A stretch of DNA of 5,508 nucleotides. Origin: Thermoflexales bacterium (GTDB lineage Bacteria; Chloroflexota; Anaerolineae; Fen-1058). This document shows positions 1 to 5,207 of the stretch, piece by piece; positions within the stretch are counted from its first letter, which is position 1, and each line of letters starts with the position of its first letter. The stretch covers positions 1-5,508 of the forward strand of contig JAGOBP010000304.1 of NCBI GenBank assembly GCA_017999195.1, read 5' to 3'. Made by a program: the position numbers and the translations under genes. A model generated the notes under the pieces. That model was given only the letters and a program-made list of their open reading frames with translations. It had not been told where the DNA came from and made no database searches.

Positions 1-707
1 ATCAGATAGTGGGGCGCTGACAGCGCATACTGCCCGTTGGCCGCCGTGGCCGGACCGGGTGTAACGCCGTCCAGGCTGACCACTTTGACATTCGCCCCCA
101 CCTGACTGATCGGCACATAGCCGATCGCGCCCGGCGTAGCCGCGACATAGTTGACCACGTCAAGCGCCGACGATTTCAGCACCGAATTTTGGGTCACGGC
201 CCGCCCGGTCATGACGCGTTCTTCAAACAATTGACGGGCGATCGAGCTGGCTTCGCGGCTGACGGGAATCACTTCGGCTGTGCCGCCAAACGGCGTCCAA
301 TCGAAAGTGCGGCCCTGAAAAATGTCGCGTAGTTCGTTCAGCGTCAGATTGCCGATCGGGTTGTTGGGATGCACCACGATGACGAGCGAATCATACGCCA
401 GACCACTGGTCCACAGGCGGATGCCTAACTGGTCGGGCGATACCGGCAGGAGCGCCAGATCAAGATGGTCGTTGCGCACGCGGTTGATCGCCTCGTCGGT
501 TGACAGTGGATCGTTGACAAACGATACCCAATCGTGATTTTGGGCGTAGGTCTCCAACAACCGATTGAGCACGGTGGCCTCATCGGCCGCGTCGCCCAGC
601 CGCAGGCGGACGGGCGTCCGGGTCACTTCGGGCGTTGGGGCACAGGCCGTCGACAACGCAATCAGCGCCGCAAACAATAGGACGATTGACGAGTGACGAG
701 TAAGCAT
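1..707 (-). CDS. PstS-like substrate-binding lipoprotein, 3' end outside window
   Basis: Probable extracytoplasmic solute-binding lipoprotein of the PstS/PBP-like-2 type, which captures an anion such as phosphate for an ABC transporter or acts as a sensor. The 235 codons present read without a stop; the C-terminus lies beyond the left edge. The N-terminus is a lipoprotein signal: Arg4/His5, a hydrophobic core at about 8-18, and a slightly off-consensus lipobox STAC with Cys22. The mature part has family-like stretches: LALLPVSPDQ near 84-93, VIVVHPNNP at 109-117, LNELRDIFQG at 123-132, the ligand-loop-like SREASS at 150-155 followed by ARQLFEE, and GAIGYVPISQ at 193-202. The ATG at 705-707 is the first possible start, because an in-frame TAG lies two codons upstream. 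It follows the uppP stop by 16 bases with no clear Shine-Dalgarno, so it is probably cotranscribed with uppP. The ligand is not proven; tungstate- or molybdate-type binding proteins are alternatives. Confidence 0.8.
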   Translation of the reverse strand, partial: MLTRHSSIVLLFAALIALSTACAPTPEVTRTPVRLRLGDAADEATVLNRLLETYAQNHDWVSFVNDPLSTDEAINRVRNDHLDLALLPVSPDQLGIRLWTSGLAYDSLVIVVHPNNPIGNLTLNELRDIFQGRTFDWTPFGGTAEVIPVSREASSIARQLFEERVMTGRAVTQNSVLKSSALDVVNYVAATPGAIGYVPISQVGANVKVVSLDGVTPGPATAANGQYALSAPHYL

Positions 708-715
708 TGACTAAG
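681..715. repeat. Degenerate 7-base tandem repeat over the start of the PstS-like gene
   Basis: Read on the plus strand there are five consecutive heptamers in one register: GACGATT, GACGAGT, GACGAGT, then the degenerate AAGCATT and GACTAAG. The array covers the start codon and about the first nine codons of the PstS-like lipoprotein, where it encodes the n-region of the signal peptide, and extends a few bases into the gap after uppP. The period matches that of the array at 1566-1614, although the unit sequence differs. Confidence 0.6.
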
Positions 716-723
716 CGCGAGGT

Positions 724-1551
724 TTAGCCGCGCACCAGCCCGACAATCAGGCAGAGCGCGCCGAAAGCGGCACAATACGCGGCAAAAGCGGTCAGGCTGT
801 GCTTTTGCAGAAAGCCCAGCAGCCAGCGGATGCACAGATAGCCGCTGATGGCTGCGGCGACAAAACCGACAACGATCGGCAGGCCGAGCGTGTCGGCTAA
901 ATTAGGTGTGTCGACCAAGTCTTTGATGGCCAGCACACCCGCGCCCAGCAGCGCCGGGATCGACATGAGAAAACTAAAACGGGCGGCCGCAGGCCGATCG
1001 AGACCGCGCAACATACCGCCGGCAATGGTCGACCCAGAGCGGCTCACGCCGGGCAAGATCGAGAGCGCCTGCCACACCCCGATCGACATCGCGTCCGAGG
1101 CCGTGATCGATTCGAGCCGGCGTTGACGCTGCCCCAGCCGTTCGGCCGCGATCAGAATCGCCGCGGTTAGAAAGAGCAGAGCGGCCACCGCCTTGGGATC
1201 GCTGAAAATCTGCTCGAAGAAGTCCTTCAACACCAGACCCACCACCACGGCGGGAATCGTCGCCAGCACGACAAACCAACCCAGGCGCGCTTCAAACGTG
1301 CCGAACGGTTTGCGCTGGATCAGGCCGGTGATGACGCCGCGCACAATAGCCCAGATGTCGCGCCAGAAATAGATCAGCACGCCCACCAGTGTGCCCCATT
1401 GCACCAGCACGTCAAAGACGAAGGCCGTTTTGGGCGTAAACGTCCAGCCCAGCAGCCAGGGCACCAACACCAGATGCGCTGAACTGCTGACGGGAATATA
1501 TTCGGTCAGGCCTTGCACCAGGCCCAGAATGATGGCTTGAAAGATGGACAT
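724..1551 (-). CDS. uppP: Undecaprenyl-diphosphatase UppP (BacA family)
   Basis: Integral membrane phosphatase that converts undecaprenyl diphosphate to undecaprenyl phosphate. This recycles the lipid carrier for peptidoglycan and surface polysaccharides; overexpression of the family gives bacitracin resistance. The 275-residue length is normal for the family. The first signature is QGLTEYIPVSSSAHL at 13-27, matching the (E/Q)xxxE motif with Gln13 and Glu17 plus the Ser-rich loop and His26. The second is LPGVSRSGSTIAGG at 166-179, containing the PGxSRSG catalytic loop with Ser170 and Arg171. Several hydrophobic helices lie between and after these (for example 94-108, 122-136, 192-210, 223-240 and 256-272), fitting a multi-pass protein. 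Start choice is supported by AAGGA at 1558-1562, six bases from the ATG. It lies 91 bases after the DsbA-cyclophilin gene and 16 bases before the PstS-like gene. The first acidic position being Gln is a known family variant. Confidence 0.97.
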   Translation of the reverse strand: MSIFQAIILGLVQGLTEYIPVSSSAHLVLVPWLLGWTFTPKTAFVFDVLVQWGTLVGVLIYFWRDIWAIVRGVITGLIQRKPFGTFEARLGWFVVLATIPAVVVGLVLKDFFEQIFSDPKAVAALLFLTAAILIAAERLGQRQRRLESITASDAMSIGVWQALSILPGVSRSGSTIAGGMLRGLDRPAAARFSFLMSIPALLGAGVLAIKDLVDTPNLADTLGLPIVVGFVAAAISGYLCIRWLLGFLQKHSLTAFAAYCAAFGALCLIVGLVRG

Positions 1552-1565
1552 GAGCCGTCCTTAAA

Positions 1566-1614
1566 CGTGTTGCGTGTGGCGTGAAACACGAATCACGCAA
1601 CACGCAACACGGTC
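1566..1614. repeat. Seven in-register heptamers forming an 18-bp hairpin
   Basis: On the plus strand, seven consecutive heptamers share one register: three of type CGTGNNN (1566-1586) followed by four of type CACGNNN (1587-1614). As CGTG is the reverse complement of CACG, the array is an inverted repeat. Arm 1566-1583 pairs with arm 1594-1611 at 17 of 18 positions (the only mismatch is G1578 against A1599) around a 10-base loop. It lies between the stop of the DsbA-cyclophilin gene and the uppP start, within the likely uppP leader. Only a short T stretch follows on the minus strand, so a classical intrinsic terminator is not well supported. Its function is unknown; it could be a protein-binding site, an mRNA structure or an extragenic palindromic repeat. 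Confidence 0.8.
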
Positions 1615-1616
1615 TG

Positions 1617-1622
1617 ATTGTA
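1617..1622 (-). promoter_or_regulatory. Possible -10 box upstream of uppP
   Basis: The minus strand reads TACAAT here, five of six matches to TATAAT. About 17 bases upstream only a poor -35 match (TTTTCC-like) is visible. A start about 7 bases downstream would put the whole heptamer hairpin at the very 5' end of the uppP mRNA. Evidence is weak; uppP could instead be read from the gene upstream. Confidence 0.3.
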
Positions 1623-1642
1623 CACTCGCAGTTGTTGGAAAA

Positions 1643-2917
1643 CTACTTCTCTTCAATCGTCACGGACTTGATCATCGTCGGTGTCACTTCCGGCGTCCGT
1701 TGCGGATCGCGCAGAGTGATGGCCTTGACGACGTCCATGCCGCCGCTCACTTCACCGAAGATGGTGTAGTTGGCTTCCTTGGCCGGATCGGCCGCGTCCA
1801 GTTGCGGCGTCGCGCCAAAGGTGATGAAGAACTGGCTGCCATTGGTGCCTTTGCCGTCTTGAACGCCGGCATTGGCCATCGCCACCAGACCCTCTTTGTC
1901 GAACTTGATGCCGGTGACTTCGTTGTCAAAGACGTAGCCTGGTCCGCCGAACCCTAAGCCGCTGGGATCGCCGGCCTGCGCCATGAAACCTTCCAACACG
2001 CGATGGAAGGGCACGTTATCGTACCAGCCCGCCTTCGCCAGGAAGACAAAATTGTTGACGGCGACGGGCGCTTTGTCGGTCAGCAACTTGATCTGAATGT
2101 CGCCCTTGTCGGTCTTGATCGTGGCCGTGTAACTCTTGGCCTTGTCGATCGTCATGTCCGGCGCTTGCTTGAACTGCTTCTTGGGCAATTCGGCAAAGAA
2201 CTTCACCATGCCTTCGAGGTTGCTGTAAACAAGGTACGACATATCCTGCGGCCACGGCTGCTGATTGATGAGCAGGAACGGCGTGCCCGGCAGGCCCAAT
2301 TGCTGCGCCAGCGCCTGCGCCGACGTGGCCTTGCCCTTATATTTGCCCGCATCCAGATCGGCGTTGAACTGCTTGACGTCCAAGTTGATCTGCTCGGCAA
2401 ACTTGGTCAGCGTGGCGCGGATGTCCGCTTCGGTTTGGTCGGTCCAATCGGCTTGCTTCTCAAACAGCAGGCTTTCCATTTCCCAGAACTTGCCTTGCGC
2501 ACCGGCCGCTTCGGCGGCCTCGACGGTGATCACTGATTTGTCATGTGTGGGCAGCGGGAAGTGTCGATAGACGATCTGGACATCCTTGGGGTAAGCGTCG
2601 GCCAACTTCTTCAACAGCGGCGCAACCTCGGAACAGTAAGGGCATTGAAAATCCGCCCACTCGATGAAGGTCACGGCCGCGCCATCGGGGCCATACTTCC
2701 AGTCTTCCGGCTGCGGATTGACGATCTTCTCGAAATCCGGCGTCGGTTCGGGCGTACCGGCCGGGGGGGGCGGCACCGCGGCGGTCGGTTGAGCGGGGGC
2801 GGTGGTGGGTTGTGCGGCCGGTGCCGCCGGCGCGGTCGGCGCTGGCGTTGCGGCGGGCGCGCAAGCACTTATCAACAAGCCCAGTAAAGCGATCAGCGAG
2901 ATCAATCTCAGTTTCAT
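1643..2917 (-). CDS. Lipoprotein fusing a DsbA-like thioredoxin domain to a cyclophilin prolyl isomerase
   Basis: Predicted extracytoplasmic, membrane-anchored folding enzyme of 424 residues with two catalytic domains. Residues 1-19 are a lipoprotein signal with lipobox ISAC and Cys19. A Pro/Ala/Thr-rich tether follows at 20-61. Residues about 62-245 resemble DsbA/Thioredoxin_4: FIEWADFQCPYC with the redox pair Cys92/Cys95 (CPYC), YRHFPLP at 117-123, an intervening helical segment, and GLPGTPFLLIN with the expected cis-Pro at 213. Residues about 264-424 are a cyclophilin: PFHRVLEGFMAQAGDP (His305, Arg306, Phe311, Met312, Gln314), VAMANAG at 345-351 and TNGSQFFITFG at 358-368. The position of the human CypA tryptophan (W121) appears to be Gln372, as in many bacterial cyclophilins. 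Known family roles are thiol-disulfide exchange and proline cis-trans isomerisation; a joint role in folding exported proteins is inferred. AAGGAG at 2922-2927 supports the start. No DsbB/VKOR partner is in view. Confidence 0.93.
   Translation of the reverse strand: MKLRLISLIALLGLLISACAPAATPAPTAPAAPAAQPTTAPAQPTAAVPPPPAGTPEPTPDFEKIVNPQPEDWKYGPDGAAVTFIEWADFQCPYCSEVAPLLKKLADAYPKDVQIVYRHFPLPTHDKSVITVEAAEAAGAQGKFWEMESLLFEKQADWTDQTEADIRATLTKFAEQINLDVKQFNADLDAGKYKGKATSAQALAQQLGLPGTPFLLINQQPWPQDMSYLVYSNLEGMVKFFAELPKKQFKQAPDMTIDKAKSYTATIKTDKGDIQIKLLTDKAPVAVNNFVFLAKAGWYDNVPFHRVLEGFMAQAGDPSGLGFGGPGYVFDNEVTGIKFDKEGLVAMANAGVQDGKGTNGSQFFITFGATPQLDAADPAKEANYTIFGEVSGGMDVVKAITLRDPQRTPEVTPTMIKSVTIEEK
2763..2770. 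repeat. Homopolymeric G8 tract (C8 in the coding strand)
   Basis: Eight consecutive G on the plus strand lie in the Pro-rich tether of the DsbA-cyclophilin lipoprotein, coding for part of PPPP at about residues 49-52. The reading frame is intact in this sequence. A one-base slip would remove both catalytic domains while leaving the signal peptide. Confidence 0.7.
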
Positions 2918-2978
2918 ACTTCTCCTTGTTTTTCCCAGTGAAATAGGGTCAGCGCTGGGCGATACCCTGCGGGTGCAT

Positions 2979-2987
2979 CATTTTACC
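2979..2987 (-). promoter_or_regulatory. Probable extended -10 promoter for the DsbA-cyclophilin gene
   Basis: The minus strand reads GGTAAAATG, containing TAAAAT (five of six matches to TATAAT) preceded by TGG, an extended -10 arrangement. No convincing -35 box is seen at the usual distance, which extended -10 promoters can tolerate. It would give a leader of about 55 bases before the ATG at 2917. The same core occurs upstream of two other genes in the window. The leader also holds a short AGGGT/ACCCT inverted repeat (2945-2949 with 2964-2968). Confidence 0.5.
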
Positions 2988-3004
2988 ACGGGCGATTGCG
3001 CGGC

Positions 3005-3799
3005 TTATTTTCCACTTAAAAAGGGGCCGACCAGCGCGTGAAAAGCCGCCGGTTGTTCGATCTGAGGCAGATGTGCGGCGTTGGGAATGAGGTTGAATTT
3101 AGCGCCCGGAATTTCGGCGGCGATCTGTTTACCGGCGACCGGCAGGCTCAACCGATCGGCTTCGCCCCACACGACGAGTGTGGGACAGGTGGGGGTGCGC
3201 AGCGACGGCGTGCTGGACAAGCCGATCTGCTTCATGGCGGCGACGAAGCCATGTGAGGCGGCGCGGGCATTGGCGATAAAGTCCGGCGTCAACAACGCTT
3301 CATCTTTGATCGCCAGTTTCAGGCTGCGCGTCGAATAGCCGATGCGACGCCCCAGGCCGAAGATCAGGTTATTCACGCCGGGCACGCGAAACAAGGCACG
3401 CAAACAGCCGTTGGCGTCGACGATGTTGCCGCCGTCGACAAGCACCAGACGGGCAACGTAGCTGGTATTTTCAGCGGTGTACAGACGGGCCAGTGTCGCG
3501 CCAAAGGAATTGCCCATCAAGGCAATCGGTCCGCCGATGTTGAGCAGTTCCAGCAGATACGTGATCCAGCTTAAGTACGATTGATAGCCCGGCATGGGCA
3601 ATGGATCACTAACACCGAAACCGGGCAAGTCCGGCGCGAGGATTTGAAACCGATCGGCCAACGCCTCGAAAGTGGGTTGCCAGTGCTGGCGCGCATCGCC
3701 CAGTCCGCCGTGCAGCAGCACCAGCGGTTTGCCCGTGCCGCCCAGCCAGAACTTGGCGCTGCGGCCTTCAATGGCGATGGTCTGTTGGCTGACGGTCAT
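3005..3799 (-). CDS. Alpha/beta hydrolase fold protein
   Basis: Cytoplasmic alpha/beta hydrolase of 264 residues, a normal length for the family, with no signal peptide. The hallmark elements are in order: VLLHGGLGD at 27-35 with the HGG oxyanion motif; LAPDLPGFGVSDP at 54-66; the nucleophile elbow GNSFGA at 96-101 with Ser98; a cap region at about 125-195; CPTLVVWGEADRL at 205-217 with probable acid Asp215; and NAAHLPQIEQP at 240-250 with His243. A complete Ser-Asp-His triad is therefore present. Family members include esterases, C-C bond hydrolases (MhpC-like), lactonases and haloperoxidase-like enzymes; the sequence alone does not identify the substrate. Its ATG overlaps the TGA of the glutaredoxin-like gene by 4 bases (ATGA), and no strong Shine-Dalgarno is visible, so translational coupling is likely. 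The paired genes may act together, but no shared pathway is evident. Confidence 0.93.
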   Translation of the reverse strand: MTVSQQTIAIEGRSAKFWLGGTGKPLVLLHGGLGDARQHWQPTFEALADRFQILAPDLPGFGVSDPLPMPGYQSYLSWITYLLELLNIGGPIALMGNSFGATLARLYTAENTSYVARLVLVDGGNIVDANGCLRALFRVPGVNNLIFGLGRRIGYSTRSLKLAIKDEALLTPDFIANARAASHGFVAAMKQIGLSSTPSLRTPTCPTLVVWGEADRLSLPVAGKQIAAEIPGAKFNLIPNAAHLPQIEQPAAFHALVGPFLSGK

Positions 3800-4122
3800 G
3801 TGGCCAGAAATCCGTGGCGGATCAGAAAGGCGCGCAACCCGTCACGCGTGGGTTCACTGATGATCGACCCGCGATCGACGTTGCGCACCGAGCGGCGCGG
3901 CTCCATCGGGCGGGGCGGCTCGATCGGTTGGTTGTTCCCGTCGGTTACGACAAAGGTTGGAATGGCCAGACAACCGGCCAAATTCATCAACTGCTCGGCG
4001 GCGTCGGCGTCGCGCGAGATGTTGACTTCGATCGGTTTGATCTTGAATTCGTCCAGACAACGTTTGGCCGTGGCCTGATCCGGGCAACCGCCCGCGCGCA
4101 TAAACATCAATAAGTGCGGCAT
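3796..4122 (-). CDS. Glutaredoxin-like small protein with CPDQ active site
   Basis: Small cytoplasmic thioredoxin-fold protein, 108 residues from the chosen ATG. Beta strand 1 (HLLMFMRAGG) runs into Cys13-Pro-Asp-Gln, where the CPxC active site keeps only the first cysteine. A helix carrying Cys22, a second strand (PIEVNIS at 30-36) and AIPTFVV at 53-59 with the expected cis-Pro55 complete the fold; Cys51 lies close to the cis-Pro. An unusual tail of about 40 residues follows (rich in Pro and Arg at 68-80, then DRGSII and a terminal helix GLRAFLIRHGFL). The frame stays open to an ATG at 4180-4182, but the start at 4120-4122 is preferred because it begins right before the first strand and leaves room for the TATAAT promoter. 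Its Shine-Dalgarno is weak (GGA at 4132-4134). Role inferred: monothiol thiol-transfer, or a non-redox adaptor. It is coupled to the downstream hydrolase. Confidence 0.8.
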   Translation of the reverse strand: MPHLLMFMRAGGCPDQATAKRCLDEFKIKPIEVNISRDADAAEQLMNLAGCLAIPTFVVTDGNNQPIEPPRPMEPRRSVRNVDRGSIISEPTRDGLRAFLIRHGFLAT

Positions 4123-4157
4123 GAGGTGAGGTCCATTCTGAGTGAGTAAGATGGCGA

Positions 4158-4166
4158 CATTATACC
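4158..4166 (-). promoter_or_regulatory. Probable promoter (-10) for the glutaredoxin-like/hydrolase pair
   Basis: The minus strand reads GGTATAATG with a perfect TATAAT hexamer at 4159-4164. Only a poor -35 candidate is seen 17-18 bases upstream, inside the last codons of the YcjF-like gene. A start about 7 bases downstream gives a leader of about 30 bases before the ATG at 4122. This supports the short form of the glutaredoxin-like protein. Confidence 0.6.
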
Positions 4167-4185
4167 TGATCTTAAAGCGCATTGA

Positions 4186-5160
4186 TTACGGTGCGGTTCG
4201 CCCCACGATCTTCTGCAGCCCTTTGGCAAGGCCGTCTTTGGCCGCTGCCGCGCCGCGCGTGCCGACATCACTGGCGGCCTTGAGGATGGCTTTGCTGACC
4301 ACGCCGGCCGACTCGCGCACGATGGCGCCCAGCAGGGCCGCGGCGGCCACCGTTGCCGAGCGGCGTACCAGGCGTTTGTCCAGGCGGGTCAATGCGCCGC
4401 AATACTGGCGCGTCACACTGCCGATGCGCAGCGTAAGGAAAGCGTTGGCGGTGCCTTCGATCAAGGAGTTGGTCAGAATGTTGACGGCGACCGTGCCCAG
4501 ACCCGGTACCGCGCCGACAACGCCGCTGCCCAGGACCGAGGCCACAATCGGTTCGATTTGTTCGCTGATGTCCAGGTCTTCGATCTCGCTGACCAGCAGC
4601 GCGGTCACCGCGACATTGCTGTACAGGTTCAGTAGTTCGCGCCAGTGCGGGCGTTGCTGATACAACTGTGCGATCTGCCAGACCAGCCGCGTCTGTGTCG
4701 CCAGCACCATCATCGCATCCAGGCGGCCGTTCTGCGAGATGGCCGTGCTGACAAACGTGGTGGAGGCCGCTTGCCGGGTGAGTTGCTCGGCGCGGGCGTC
4801 CAACAGTTGCAAGGCTGTTTTCAGGCCGGTTTCGCCGCTCAGATCGATCGGGTTGGCGCTGAGATTGGGATTGGTGCTCAAGCGTTGTCGCAGTTGATTC
4901 TGATACACTTCAACGGCGGCGTGATCGGATTCGACAGGCGGCACGAGCGCTTTGGGTAACCGTACGATGATCACGATCGGCGTGATGACGGTTGCTCCGG
5001 CCAGCGCCACCAACCCGATCGAGACCACGTCGCCCGCCACGGGATGCAGGCTGCGTGCAAACTGCGCGAACTGGATGAGTTGATTCGCCACCATGACGAT
5101 CGCTAATGTGCCGATCAACAAGCCCGCCCAACCTAACGTGCGTTTGATGTCCCGACTCAT
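4186..5160 (-). CDS. YcjF/DUF697-family membrane protein
   Basis: Inner-membrane protein of 324 residues resembling the DUF697/YcjF (UPF0283) family. A short basic N-terminus leads to two transmembrane helices at about 11-35 and 44-67, followed by a large domain. The family-like core is at about 142-255: NGRLDAMMVLATQTRLVWQI (144-163), AQLYQQRPHWRELLNLY (164-180), a hydrophobic VAVTALLV, a Gly-rich hydrophobic stretch at 209-230, and EGTANAFLTLRIGSVTRQYC at 235-254. The C-terminus is Ala/Lys-rich. In E. coli, ycjF is linked to the P-loop protein YcjX beside the phage-shock genes, but the biochemical role is unknown; no YcjX-like gene is visible here. The start at 5158-5160 is fixed by AGGAG six bases upstream. 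A further in-frame extension to 5349 would overlap the permease gene and has no membrane-protein character. It follows the permease stop by 47 bases. Confidence 0.85.
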   Translation of the reverse strand: MSRDIKRTLGWAGLLIGTLAIVMVANQLIQFAQFARSLHPVAGDVVSIGLVALAGATVITPIVIIVRLPKALVPPVESDHAAVEVYQNQLRQRLSTNPNLSANPIDLSGETGLKTALQLLDARAEQLTRQAASTTFVSTAISQNGRLDAMMVLATQTRLVWQIAQLYQQRPHWRELLNLYSNVAVTALLVSEIEDLDISEQIEPIVASVLGSGVVGAVPGLGTVAVNILTNSLIEGTANAFLTLRIGSVTRQYCGALTRLDKRLVRRSATVAAAALLGAIVRESAGVVSKAILKAASDVGTRGAAAAKDGLAKGLQKIVGRTAP

Positions 5161-5166
5161 ACTTTT

Positions 5167-5171
5167 CTCCT
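5167..5171 (-). promoter_or_regulatory. Shine-Dalgarno deciding the YcjF-like start
   Basis: AGGAG on the minus strand, six bases before the ATG at 5158-5160. It is the reason for preferring the 324-residue form over the 387-residue open frame. Confidence 0.75.
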
Positions 5172-5190
5172 GCGACCGATGCCCGGTGGT

Positions 5191-5199
5191 CACTATACC
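5191..5199 (-). promoter_or_regulatory. Possible promoter (-10) for the YcjF-like gene
   Basis: The minus strand reads GGTATAGTG, with TATAGT (five of six) at 5192-5197. No good -35 box is seen, since the region upstream is the end of the permease gene. It shares the GGTAWARTG pattern with 2979-2987 and 4158-4166. The YcjF-like gene could also be read through from the permease. Confidence 0.4.
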
Positions 5200-5207
5200 G
5201 TGTCCGA

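Noticed and set aside
974..1279. 101-residue minus-strand open frame inside uppP
   Set aside because: Alternate frame of a clear uppP; Arg/Gly-rich composition typical of out-of-frame GC-rich DNA.
1566..1611. Hairpin as a Rho-independent terminator
   Set aside because: Only TTTAA follows the stem on the minus strand and no U-run on the plus strand; the in-register heptamers point to a repeat element instead.
1566..1614. CRISPR-like array
   Set aside because: The units are 7 bases and directly adjacent, with no spacers of 25-40 bases.
2003..2536. 177-residue plus-strand open frame
   Set aside because: It lies wholly antisense to the DsbA-cyclophilin gene, which has clear motifs in its own frame; the plus frame is low-complexity and Arg/Leu-rich, as expected for a shadow.
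2945..2968. AGGGT/ACCCT inverted repeat with inner CAGCGCTG palindrome as a riboswitch or attenuator
   Set aside because: A five-base stem with a 14-base loop is too weak and no known riboswitch core is visible; noted only as a leader feature.
3581..4078. 165-residue plus-strand open frame
   Set aside because: It is antisense across the hydrolase and glutaredoxin-like genes, has no recognisable domain, and both genes beneath are well supported.
4123..4182. 20-residue N-terminal extension of the glutaredoxin-like protein
   Set aside because: It would start 3 bases after the previous stop with no ribosome site and would place the TATAAT box inside the coding region; the thioredoxin-fold strand begins right after the ATG at 4122.
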